Assembly: GCF_019703515.2 (NCBI RefSeq)
Contig: NC_059385.1
Span: forward strand, 29,368,001-29,432,000
Origin: Myxocyprinus asiaticus
Lineage: Eukaryota > Chordata > Actinopteri > Cypriniformes > Catostomidae
Length of the DNA: 64,000 nt
Reading direction: 5' to 3'
Part shown: positions 54,664 through 64,000 of the stretch, piece after piece
Numbering within the stretch: position 1 is the first letter of the stretch
Layout: the number at the start of each line of letters is the position of its first letter
Made by a program: the position numbers and the translations under genes
Notes under the pieces: model-generated
What the model saw: only the letters and a program-made list of their open reading frames with translations
The model's database searches: none
What the model was told of the DNA's origin: nothing

Positions 54664-55812
54664 TGTTAGGCCTCATGTATTCAGATAGAAGACAACGGCA
54701 GGCCTAACACAGTCATAAAAACCTAACTCAAGCCCCCACATTCCAAGTCATAAATTAAACTGATAAAAATCGCACCAAAATCAAACAAAGGGAGTCCAAA
54801 AAAGACTACAAATCCCATGAAGCCTTGCTCACTAAAGGATCGAACTCTCAACTCCTATTGGATGAGGCACACAACAAAACGTCCCTCAAACCATGACAAC
54901 ATCAGGAGTTGAAATACCTCTGAAGTGCTTCCAGGATTTGCTTCCAGCAACTTTGTTCACCGGGTATAGACGTAGCTCGTCGCAGCTCTCAGGTGCAACC
55001 TCGTGGCACAAGGAAGTAACGTCCGACTTGAAACTGTGGCCATACAATCTCCATCTCGCTGGACGAGTTGAGATTACTCTGTGTTCAACCGAACACTAAC
55101 GGATCCGAAAGAGACTGCCGAGCAATTCACATCTTCATCCGCGTGCCTGCAGAATTGAAGAGATTAAAGATTTCTCTTCCATCTTCAATCAAGTCGACAT
55201 TTCTGAGTTCTCCGCCAGCCCGCCGAGAATCAACAGCCGTGCCCGCCAACAGAGCGAGGAAACGGCCTCCCGTTATCACACGAGCCTCAAGGAACCGGGT
55301 CGGAGTTAAAGGACGGAAGGACAAACATTCTACCTGTGTCCTCATGCGATTCAAGAAAGAGGTTTACGTCTGGGCAGAGATAGAATATTATAGTGTGTTA
55401 TTCTTGTGTTTCGAGGGTTTTTTTTTGCTTGTACAGTTTACGGACTGCCATGTCCGCTCATTATTAATACTCAGGGTATTAATTATCATGAATTTGTTTT
55501 GCTGTATTGTGGTCCAACCAAATTGGACTGCTGTGCATTTTTGCCATCGCGGGTGAAACCGGCAAACTGAGTTATCCATTAAAGAGTCAAAGAACGCGGG
55601 ACTTTTACGAGCCGTCCACCACGTCTCTGAGTGATAAACTAACAGCTGCTTTCTCTCCCACGATCACAAAATCAGCTTTAGGGCTGTCATTTAATTCTCT
55701 CTCTCTCATACTAACCACACACACATATATAATTATTTTTATTTCCATATCTAATCATATCACTGTTTAGTTTGTCAGAAGTCAAAAGTTTATTGACTGC
55801 ATTGTATTAATT
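54664..55812 (+). repeat. long LTR-like repeat, arm B
   Basis: It starts TGTTAGGCCTCATG and matches the reverse complement of 57596-56185. Shared blocks include TTCAGATAGAAGACAA, TGAAACTGTGGCCATACAAT and AAACTAACAGCTGCTTTCTC. No frame is preserved between arms, so the many open frames are not genes. Compared with the other arm it lacks about 240 bp near 55725. TG start, preceding purine tract and AATAAA in the partner suggest a long LTR, but I cannot show an internal region. Confidence 0.7.
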
Positions 55813-56005
55813 TTACATTTATGCATTTGGCTGACTCTTTTATCTAAAGCAACTTACAGTGCCCTGATTACAGGGACAATCCCCTGGAGCAACCTGGAGT
55901 TAAGTGCCTTGCTCAAGGACACAATGGTGGTGGCTGTGGGGATTGAACCAACAACCTTCCACTTACCAGTTCAGTGCTTTAGTTCACTATACCACCACCA
56001 CTCCT
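55813..56005 (-). repeat. tRNA-derived SINE-like repeat, copy 2
   Basis: It shares ACAGGGACAATCCCCTGGAG and TGCTCAAGGACACAATGGTG with 27840-28025. On the minus strand GGTTGGTTCAATCCCC is box B-like and TGGTATAGTGAACTAAAGC resembles box A. It sits in the spacer between the inverted arms and is therefore younger than arm B. Confidence 0.8.
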
Positions 56006-56059
56006 TAGATTCTTTTCTTAGGAAAATCGACATCCGAAGAATATCGATTTTCGGGAAAA

Positions 56060-57596
56060 AAAACAATGAAGGCTTGAATCCGAGCACTGACATCCCGTCA
56101 GCATGACACAGGCGTATGCAAAACAAACCAAAACAGGTCTCTTTGTAATATAAACAAAGTTTATTTATGCAGTAATATCAATTAATAATTAATTCAATGC
56201 AGTCAATAAACTTCCGACTTACAACTACAAACTAAACAGTGATATGATTAGATATGGAAACTAAAATAATCCTTTAACACATAAGGTGTGTGTGGGAGAG
56301 TGTGTGTGTGTGTAAGGAGGGACGCGCTCAAAATGGCGGACGTGACTCTCGTGGAGAGTATGTCACGCAAGACTTCCGGCCAGGGAATATGACCGCGAAT
56401 GGGGGCGGAGAGAAACCAGTCAATGGCGTCTACCAGTTACCACGTGTATCCGCTTGTACGATAGCTTAGGGACAAAGTTGGGCTTTAGCATGAAGCTATC
56501 TACGAGCCAAAAATGTGTGCCAGAATGTTTCTGAGGGGTCGCGTTCGTGTGTGTGTTTGTGGTTAGTACTAGAGAGAATAAAGTGACAGCCCTAAAGCCG
56601 ATTTCGCGATCGTGGGAGAGAAAGCAGCTGTTAGTTTATCTCTCAGAGACGCGGTGGACAGCTCGTAAACAGTCCCGTGTTCTTTGACTCTTAATGGATC
56701 AAAACAGTTTGCCGGTCTCACCCGCGATGGCAAAAATGCACAACAGTCCAATTGGGTTGGACCACAATACAGCAAAACAAATTCGTGATAATTAATACCC
56801 CGAATATTAATAATGAGCAGACATGGCAGTCCGTAAACTGTACAAGCAAAAACCTTGAAACACAAGAATAACACACTATAATATTCTATCTCTGCCCAGA
56901 CATAAACCTCTTACTTGAATCGCATGAGGATGCAGAATGTGTGTTCATCCGTCCTTTAATTCCGACCCGGTTCCTTGAGGCTCGTGTGATGATGGGAGGC
57001 CGTTTCCTCGCTCTGTTGGCGGGCACGGCTGTTGATTCTCGGCGGGCTGGTGGAGAAATGTCGACTTGATTGAAGTTGGAAGAGAAATCTTTAATCTCTT
57101 CACTTCTGCAGGCAAACGGATGAAGATGCGGATTGCTCAGTGGTCTCCTTCGGATCCGTTAGAGTGTTCGGTGGAACACAGAGTAATCTCAACTCGTCCA
57201 GCGAGATAGAGATTGTATGGCCACAGTTTCAAGTCGGACGTTACTTCCTTGTGCCACGAGGTAGCACCTGAGAGCAGCGATGAGCTACATCTATACTCGG
57301 TGAACAAAGTTGCTGGAAGCAAATCCCGGAAGCATTTCAGAGGTATTTCTACTCCTGATGATGTCATAATTTGAGGGACGTTCTGTTGTGTGCCTCATCC
57401 AATAGGAATTGAGAGTTCAATCCTTTAGTGAGCAAGGCTTCATGGGATTTGTAGTCTGTTTTGGACTCCCTTTGTTTGATTTTGGCGTGATTTTTATCAG
57501 TATAATTTATGACCTGGTATGTGGGGGCCTGAGTTAGGTATTTATGACTGTGTTAGGCCTGCCTTTGTCTTCTATCTGAATACATGAGGCCCAACA
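56060..57596 (-). repeat. long LTR-like repeat, inverted arm B'
   Basis: On the minus strand it starts TGTTGGGCCTCATG at 57596 and runs through the same blocks as arm B, then through about 240 bp missing from arm B (56290-56530), to AATAAACTTTGTTTATATTA (AATAAA near 56163) and the GTCATGCTGACGGGATGTC segment near 56100. The length of about 1.5 kb is long for an LTR. The family is unidentified. Confidence 0.65.
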
Positions 57597-57610
57597 GCCC
57601 CTTGAAGGTC

Positions 57611-58160
57611 TCTGAGGTAGAATATGTTAAATAAATATAACTGATTAAGTTTCTTATAGGACATAATTATTGCTCAATGGGGCAGTTTGAACTGTTCATG
57701 AGATGGATGACCTGAGGGAAAAAGCTGTTCCTGTGCCTACCTGCTCTGGTAATCAGTGCACTGTAGTGTCGGCCAGAGGGCAACAGTTCAAAGAGGTGAG
57801 TGGGGCCAGGGTGATTTTTCCAGCCCTTTTCCTCTGGAAAAATGTTTTAAATGTTATTATTTTTTTTTTTTTTTTAATACACTAATTCCAAATCAGATTA
57901 TTGCAACACACTCCTGTAAGGCTAGGTGCCAAGAGAACTCTAACCCAGCACATGCCCACATAGAACAACGAAAGACTTCCGGGAAGTTTGCTATTTGTCA
58001 GGTATACCTCTTGATTCTTATCTTATTTTTAGTAATGCTTGTTTATTCTGATCATGTGTGAAATTGGCTTTGATTTGAATTTCTGTAACAATGTTTTATA
58101 TCCTACCTGACAAATAAATTGTTATTATTTGATTTATTCTGAATTTCTCTGGAATCATTG
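57611..58160 (-). repeat. LINE tail, inverted arm C
   Basis: On the minus strand the segment near 57790-57675 encodes a LLPSGR...Y and SFFPQ.IHLMNSSN-type end of an L2/CR1-like LINE RT. The plus-strand open frame 57703-57885 is its antisense shadow. The arm matches the reverse complement of 59320-60482, which has a 600-bp insertion. Confidence 0.75.
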
Positions 58161-58751
58161 TGACTGGTAGATCGCTATAGGGTACCTTTGTTACCGTAAT
58201 GTATTAGACCAGGGTGTAGACCAAACTGGAGGTAGGAGAAACCACCTACGACATCCGGGTAGGCAAAACCACCTAGGACAACCGGGTAGGAGAAAGCCAT
58301 ATGAAGACTCTCAGTCACTGCTCATCGTCCATCTTAGCAAGTTGTATGTACGTGACTAAGTGGCAATATCGTCTGGTTAAACATACTGGAGTTTTAATAT
58401 AGGAGAAACCACCTAGGACAACCGGGTAGGAGAAAGCCACATAAAGACTCTCAGTACAAGCCAAACCAGATGATATTAGTTAACCCTACAACTGCTGACT
58501 AAGAATGAAACTGGCTGTCTTATGAGAGGGTGATCTACGTAATTTAATAACGGCCGGCGTAAGATCCAAAGCAAAAATTGAGTACTGATCGAAAGGACAA
58601 TGAATAGAAGAGGATTTTGAGTAATCAATAACCTAAAAATTAAAAGTTAAAAGAATGATCAGAAATTAATTAGAGCTTAAATATAAATTAGAGGTCAATT
58701 TAAAATTGGAGTCAGATTAATATAAAATTGGAGTCAGATAAAATGAATAAT
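58161..58751. other. spacer with a short GGTAGGAGAAACCACCTA repeat
   Basis: AGGAGAAACCACCTA and GACAACCGGGTAGGAGAAAG recur at about 58228, 58270 and 58402. No coding or known element signal was seen. Confidence 0.5.
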
Positions 58752-59319
58752 AACTTTCCCCATTCCTCCATTTTGCTTCAGCTGCCCATTTGAGTACGGC
58801 CTTCATTGCCATATTTTGCGCTTCATAATGCATCACACATTCTCAATTGGAGACAGATCAGGACTGCAGGCAGGCCAATCTAGCACCCGAACTCTCTGCT
58901 ACACAGCCATGCACTTGTAATCTGGGCAGTATGTAATTTGGCATTGTCATGCTGGAAAACTACTTCTGAATGAACATGATCCCTAAGACATCATTGCCTG
59001 AAAAACTGTCATTCGCCTGTAATGGATTTCATGGCATTGCCGCTGTAAATTTTTGTCAGTCAACACCATTCGCCGCTGAATCCACAGATGCAAGTTAAGG
59101 CTTTATTATGCAAAGCAGAAGCCATACATCAACACTGTCCAGAAGCACCACCGATTTATCTAGGCTCTGTCTCATCTGAGATGGAAATTATAACAGTGGA
59201 ATCGTGTTTTGTGGTCTGATGAGTCCACATTTTAAACAGTAAACAAATAAATTTAAAAAACGCAGTCGTGTTCTCCGGGCCAAAGAGGAAATGGACCATC
59301 CAAGCTGTTATCAATGTCA
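58752..59319 (-). pseudogene. Tc1/mariner remnant, inverted copy A'
   Basis: The reverse complement matches 53497-54066, including the transposase end (SPDLSPIEN-type) and the CATTCGCCGCTGAATCCACA block. It abuts arm C' at 59320 exactly where arm C ends in its own orientation. It is broken like copy A. Confidence 0.65.
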
Positions 59320-60522
59320 ATGATTCCAGCAAAATTCAGAATAAATCAAATAATAACAATTTATTTGTCAGGTAGGATATAAAACATCGTTACAGAAATT
59401 CAAATCAAAGCCAATTTCACACATGATCAGAATAAACGAGCATTACTAAAAATAAGATAAGAATCAAGAGGTATACCTGACAAATAGGAAAACTACATGC
59501 GGCGGCAAAGCATGGGAGATCTGGCTTACAGATTCCCATAGCTTCTTGGCAAATTTCTTTAAATACCCAGACAGAATAAACATTGTGTACCAAATGGTAT
59601 TATCCTTTGAACAATGAGAATTTGGGGGTGAATGGGTTTTAGACTTCCTGGGGTTTAACCTTGTTAACATACAGGAGATCATTTAAATTGTAGGTCAAGG
59701 AGGGGGATAGACTTCCAGAATGATGCAGTATTTGGAAAAGACCTTACAACTTTGTCACCATTAGTTTTATCAACATGGGAAAGAGACCATTATACCAGTC
59801 GCACAGAGACCTCTTAAATGATATCAAACACATACAGTTGCATTCTTTGTTTTCATGGTTTTCTTTGTTACATTTTCACATATACATCTTGTGTTTGTGT
59901 GTGTGTGTGTGTGTGTGTGGACCTTGTGGGGGAGACAAGGGGGAGAGAGAACAGCTGGAGTTTGTGGGGTTATCATGAGGATGGCAGGATGTCTTAGGTG
60001 GACAAATGTCTACTAAGAAGGAAGCTGGGTTTTTCACAAAGTGATTTCTGTTTTCTCAGGTGCAGATCCTACTTGTGAGAGAGTCTGAGCCTTGTTTTAC
60101 CCAGAAGTCTTTGGTTGTTCTATGTGGGCATGTGCTGGGTTAGAGTTCTCTTGGCACCTAGCCTTACAGGAGTGTGTTGCAATAATCTGATTTGGAATTA
60201 GTGTATATTTAAAAAAAAAAAAAGAAAGAAAATTAACATTTAAAACATTTTTCCAGAGGAAAAGGGCTGGAAAAATCACCCTGGCCCCACTCACCTCTTT
60301 GAACTGTTGCCCTCTGGCCGACACAACAGAGCACTGATTACCAGAGCAGGTAGGCACAGGAACAGCTTTTTCCCTCAGGCCATTCATCTCATGAACAGTT
60401 CAAACTGCCCCATTGAGCAATAATTATGTGCAATAACAAACTTAGTCAGTTATATTTATTTAACATATTCTACCTCTTCTGAACATGACATTCCCTTGCA
60501 CTATCTATATATAACAGATTGT
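59320..60522 (+). repeat. LINE tail, inverted arm C'
   Basis: On the plus strand 60290-60420 encodes FELLPSGR and SFFPQAIHLMNSSNCPIEQ, the C-terminal end of an L2/CR1-like LINE RT. The arm pairs with 57611-58160. About 600 bp at 59491-60093, including a (GT)n run at 59895-59918, is absent from the other arm and so is an insertion here or a deletion there. The LINE 3' region resumes at 61376 beyond a MITE. Confidence 0.75.
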
Positions 60523-61375
60523 GGATGGGTTTCCCGAAGTACTTAATCTCTAAGGTGTGTTTCCCAAAAGCATCATTATCAAAGTAGTTCGTAAAAAATG
60601 TTTGTAAATTAACAAGAGCTTTGAACTGCTCTTAAGTCCATTAAGTGCAACTTAAACATATTTTTCTGGCATCTTTCCCAGTTTATCAAAGACAATGGGT
60701 CATTTAATAAACTGTATTAATATATTTTGATAATTGGAAAGCCATTGTAAAATATTTCAGAGGATAAAAAGTGTTGAAAAAATCACTATGAAATTAATAG
60801 GCAGTCTCCACCGTATGCGCATGCGACTTGATAGGTCTAAATTTACAAGACATGTAATACAGTATAACCTGTCATTTACATCCTGTTCTGTGCGCATTTG
60901 TTCTGTTTCCAGCCAAAAAACTTCAGGCTACATTAGAGCCCCTTATGATTCACATAGCGTACATTCACGCTACATGCATTTATTGTGTCATTTTCATTAA
61001 TCTCTATGATTGAGCATCAATACATCTGAAACTCCATCATACTAAAGCCATTATTATTTATTTAATTAAATTCTGCAATAGTTAGGTAATACATTTTGGC
61101 GCCTCGACAAGGTTACAAACAACTTTCATGTTTGTCAGTATTTCCACCTTATTTTCATTTTGAGAAGACAAACACCTGGACATCCTGGCCAAAGTGATCA
61201 GCACCTTTGTTCGGCACAGCTCCCGTAACGAAGCACTTAAGTTCTACTTTATAACGAGCGATCAATGTGCTGCTTTGGGAAACAGGCATTACTCCATCGT
61301 AAAATAACGAGCGATGTAAGTTAAGATGAGCATTAAAGCTTAAGTTGCAATGTTACTGGGAAACCCAGCCTGTAT
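60523..61375. mobile_element. MITE with GGGTTTCCC termini inside a LINE 3' region
   Basis: The left end reads TGGGTTTCCCGAAG and the right end ACTGGGAAACCCAG, with a second nested pair TGTGTTTCCCAAAAGC (60557) and GCTTTGGGAAACAGGC (61271). The sequences on either side (CTATCTATATATAACAG and CTGTATTTGCATATACATAT) read as one LINE 3' untranslated region when the MITE is left out. No protein is encoded. Confidence 0.6.
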
Positions 61376-61502
61376 TTGCATATACATATGTTTGTGGCTT
61401 ATTGTGTATTTTTATATAAACTTCTTTTTATACTTTATTCTATTTTTTTTATTATTTCTGTCTTGTTGTTGTGTTGTTTGTGCACTGTAAGCTTCTGTCA
61501 CC
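61376..61502 (+). repeat. LINE 3' untranslated region, distal part
   Basis: TATTTCTGTCTTGTTGTTGT and TGCACTGTAAGCTTCTGTCA are the T-rich 3' style of L2/CR1-like fish LINEs. It continues the fragment ending at 60522. Confidence 0.55.
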
Positions 61503-62545
61503 AAGTGTTTTAACACTAATTTGTTTCAAAGACTCCATGAAATCAAAATCAGAGTAATTAAAATATATTATGATTTGAGCTCACAATCACAGTGACATGA
61601 TATTACTTGGCAATTACGTGCAACTTTGCTCAATTTGTTTGAACATCCCAACCAGCCCAACCAGGCAACACTGGCTCATCCAAAGGCCTGAGTTTGGGAC
61701 AGGGCTATTGATTGCAATATGATTAGCTTTCTTGTTCCTACTTTTCTTCAATCATTGTTGTTTTTGGTCCAAGTCTGCAAATATGCACTAAAATACTTTG
61801 TCTTTTGCTACTGTATAATACATTAACGGGTAAAACAATCAGTCTTCTGAATGATTTAAGAACGTTCCTGACAAGCAAAAGCATTCATCTCTCTCCTCAG
61901 CATCTGTATCTTGTTTTTGACATGAGTTAGCAAATGTGGTTACAGTTCTCATATCATGTTTCTTATTTTGTACAACAGCACACACTTGCAAAGAAATTTC
62001 TCATTGCATTTAGAAGCATTACATTTGAATTTTATTTTCTATCCATGGCAGACATTGTCTTGCAATACCAGCCTCATTGTTCTTACTGAGATGTTTGTGC
62101 TCTGTTTGTTTTAGCGTAATGAGCATCCTGACACAGCTCAACTAATGCCGTGAGTTTAGGGGCAGGGCAATCTGTATGTTCAACCAATACTAGGGAAACC
62201 TGTTTGAAAACAATAATAAGCAGTTATTTCAACTATTACTGATGTGCTGAACTTTGTTTAGGGATCTCCAAAATCCCTAAACCAATACTTCTTCTTTCCT
62301 ACACATTTCGGCATCTAGAGTAACCCGTCCCGCACCATTTGTCATACACCCATAAATTAAGTGTTAAATCATCCAGGCTTATTGAGGAGAGTTCTGCTGT
62401 AACTTTTATAAGTAATCTGGCACGCAATTTTTATGCAAAAATCCCATAGACTGAACATTGACAAGGGATCAGTAGGATCATGTCTCTGGAAGTGAACATC
62501 ATAGCGACTTGAGGATTGGTTCGTTTGTGTTATAGCTGCACTCAA
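61503..62545. other. no recognisable feature
   Basis: About 1 kb of non-coding sequence without terminal repeats or motifs. It borders the LINE 3' end at 62546. Confidence 0.45.
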
Positions 62546-62897
62546 AATCAAATCAAATCAAATCAAATCACTTTATTGTCACACATATACACAAGTGCAA
62601 TGGTGTGTGAAATTCTTGGGTGCAGTTCCAATCAACATAGCAGTCGTGACAGTGATGAGACATATACCAATTTACAATAACATCAAATTAACACAACACA
62701 ATTTAAACATCTGTTATACACATAATTACACTCAACAATATACAAATAATAACATACACTGTACAGTATACAATACGCTGTTTTTGTTTTTGTTTTGTTT
62801 TTTTTACTATATAGATACACATTATTCAATAAAAATTAAAAATTAAAATATATAAAAAATAAAAATAAAAAAGTATATATATATATATATATATATA

Positions 62898-62954
<57 letters not shown>

Positions 62955-63845
62955 ACAGTATTGTACTGTATTGACATTCAGGCTGTCGGTTGATAGTCAG
63001 TTGTTAAGAGAGACATAATATAATAATAATAATATAATTTATGACAGTCCGGTGTGAGATATAAGAGTAAGGGTAATAAAGTGCAGTGCTGATGTATATT
63101 GATCATGAGAGATCAAGAGTTCAGAAGTCTGATTGCTTGGGGGAAGAAGCTATCATGGAGTCGGCTAGTGCGGGTCCTGATGCTGCGATACCGCCTACCT
63201 GATGGTAGCAGTGAGAACAGCCCATGGCTCGGGTGGCTGGAGTCTCTGATGATCCACCGAGCTTTTTTCACACACCGCCTTGTATATATTTCCTGGAGGG
63301 AGGGAAGCTCACCTCCGATGATGTGTTTGGCAGTTCGCACCACCCTTTGCAGTGCTTTGCGGTTGTGGGCGGTGCTATTGCCGTACCAGGTGGAGATACA
63401 GCCAGTCAGGATGCTCTCCACAGTGCAGGTGTAGAACTGTGTGAGGATGTGGCGGTTCATTCCAAACTTCCTCAGCCGTCTCAGGAAGAAGAGGCGCTGA
63501 TGAGCCTTCTTCACAACGACTTCAGTGTGGATGGACCATGTGAGTTCCTCAGTGATGTGGACACCCAGGAACTTGAAGCTGCTGACTCTTTCCACTGGTG
63601 CTCCATTGACGGTGATGGGACTGTGTTCTCTGTCTTTTCTTCTGAAGTCCACCACAAGCTCCTTTGTCTTACTGACGTTGAGGGAGAGGTTGTGCTCCTG
63701 ACACCAGTGTGTCAGAGTGTGCACCTCCTCTCTGTAGGCTGTTTCATCATTGTCAGTGATCAGACCTACCACCGTCGTGTCATCAGCAAACTTAATGATG
63801 GCATTGGAGCTATGTGTTGCCACACAGTCATGTGTGTACACTCTA
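62546..63845 (-). mobile_element. 5'-truncated L2/CR1-like LINE
   Basis: The 3' end is marked by tandem TGATT units (plus-strand AATCA repeats at 62546-62572), next to CTTTATTGTCACAC, a typical 3' terminus for this LINE group. The coding part is the C-terminal RT at 63845-63113. An (AT)n array at 62875-62948 has expanded in the 3' untranslated region. The 5' end stops near 63845, where LINE similarity gives way to other sequence, a usual truncation by incomplete reverse transcription. Clade assignment is by motif style only. Confidence 0.8.
63113..63845 (-). pseudogene. LINE reverse transcriptase, C-terminal part
   Basis: IIKFADDTTVVGLI (about 63793-63752) carries the FADD catalytic motif. 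LNVSKTKELVVDFRR, FKFLGVHITEELTWS, KKAHQRLFFLRRLRKFG and ILTGCISTWYGN follow as the thumb and connection, and LLPSGRRYRSI and SFFPQAIRLLNS end the protein at 63113. The frame is fully open over 240 codons, so decay is limited, but fingers, upstream palm and endonuclease are missing. The first codons of the long open frame (63913-63846) belong to unrelated flanking sequence. Confidence 0.88.
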
Positions 63846-64000
63846 GCAACCATCTGCAGTACCCTAGCAACTGTACCCCATATAGACCATTTCAGGAATG
63901 TAAACAAAAACAAAGGAATTAGAGCAGTCCAAATGTATTTCCGGATCCATTCAACAAAGTCTCTTTTTCAAGGTAAGTCAGTCCACTCGGCGGCCATCTT
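63846..64000. other. window edge, unassigned
   Basis: Non-LINE sequence that runs off the window. It reads GCGGCCATCTT at the end, a pattern common in dispersed teleost repeats, but the element cannot be identified from this fragment. Confidence 0.3.

Noticed and set aside
57703..57885. Open frame starting MDDLREKAVPVP, repeated at 60387-60097
   Set aside because: Repetition suggested a real gene, but the opposite strand encodes the conserved LLPSGR and SFFPQ end of a LINE RT, so this is its antisense shadow.
63224..63922. 232-codon plus-strand open frame near the right edge
   Set aside because: It is antisense to the LINE RT at 63845-63113, which has FADD and other conserved motifs.

Overview
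The window is vertebrate nuclear DNA, most likely from a ray-finned fish and probably a cyprinid. It is AT-rich with long (AT)n, (CA)n and (GA)n arrays and carries a dense mix of element classes typical of teleosts: Ty3/gypsy, DIRS, Tc1, hAT, L2/CR1-like LINEs and tRNA-derived SINEs. The species call is inference. I found no host gene, no rRNA and no functional tRNA. Every protein-like segment I could recognise belongs to a transposable element, and all are broken to some degree.

Layout. 0-5 kb: a likely solo LTR, a decayed plus-strand Ty3/gypsy element with integrase upstream of reverse transcriptase (Gmr1-like order), then a decayed LINE endonuclease. 5.3-8.2 kb: a BED-finger hAT transposon inserted in an (AT)n array. 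9.8-14.5 kb: a full-length minus-strand Gmr1-like element with two LTRs, a CCCAC target duplication, a tRNA-Phe-type primer site, a polypurine tract and a related solo LTR inserted in its RNase H region. 14.5-29.9 kb: mostly non-coding DNA with nested MITEs and SINEs. 29.9-34.9 kb: a full-length, fairly young chromodomain gypsy element of sushi type, with LTRs about 2 percent apart, a CCTAA duplication and a self-priming signature. 35.2-37.8 kb: two Tc1 transposons separated only by (AT)n.

38-46.3 kb: a compound microsatellite, a MITE, a solo LTR, then a minus-strand DIRS1-like tyrosine-recombinase retrotransposon with a 60-bp inverted repeat at its 3' end, followed by a SINE. 47-48.7 kb: a TTAA-flanked foldback inside a larger terminal-repeat element. 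51.1-53.2 kb: a GC-richer tract of degenerate tandem repeats that I cannot assign. 53.4-60.5 kb: three families each present as an inverted pair (mariner remnant, long LTR-like repeat, LINE tail), making a strongly foldback-prone domain. 60.5-64 kb: a MITE inside a LINE 3' region, then a 5'-truncated L2/CR1-like LINE.

The elements do not form a pathway; they record serial insertion. The clearest biology is in the LTR elements: two unrelated priming strategies (host tRNA-Phe versus self-priming) and two different pol orders within 25 kb. No new system is demonstrated. The best candidates for follow-up are the Gmr1-like pair, the 51-53 kb repeat and the 53-60 kb inverted domain.
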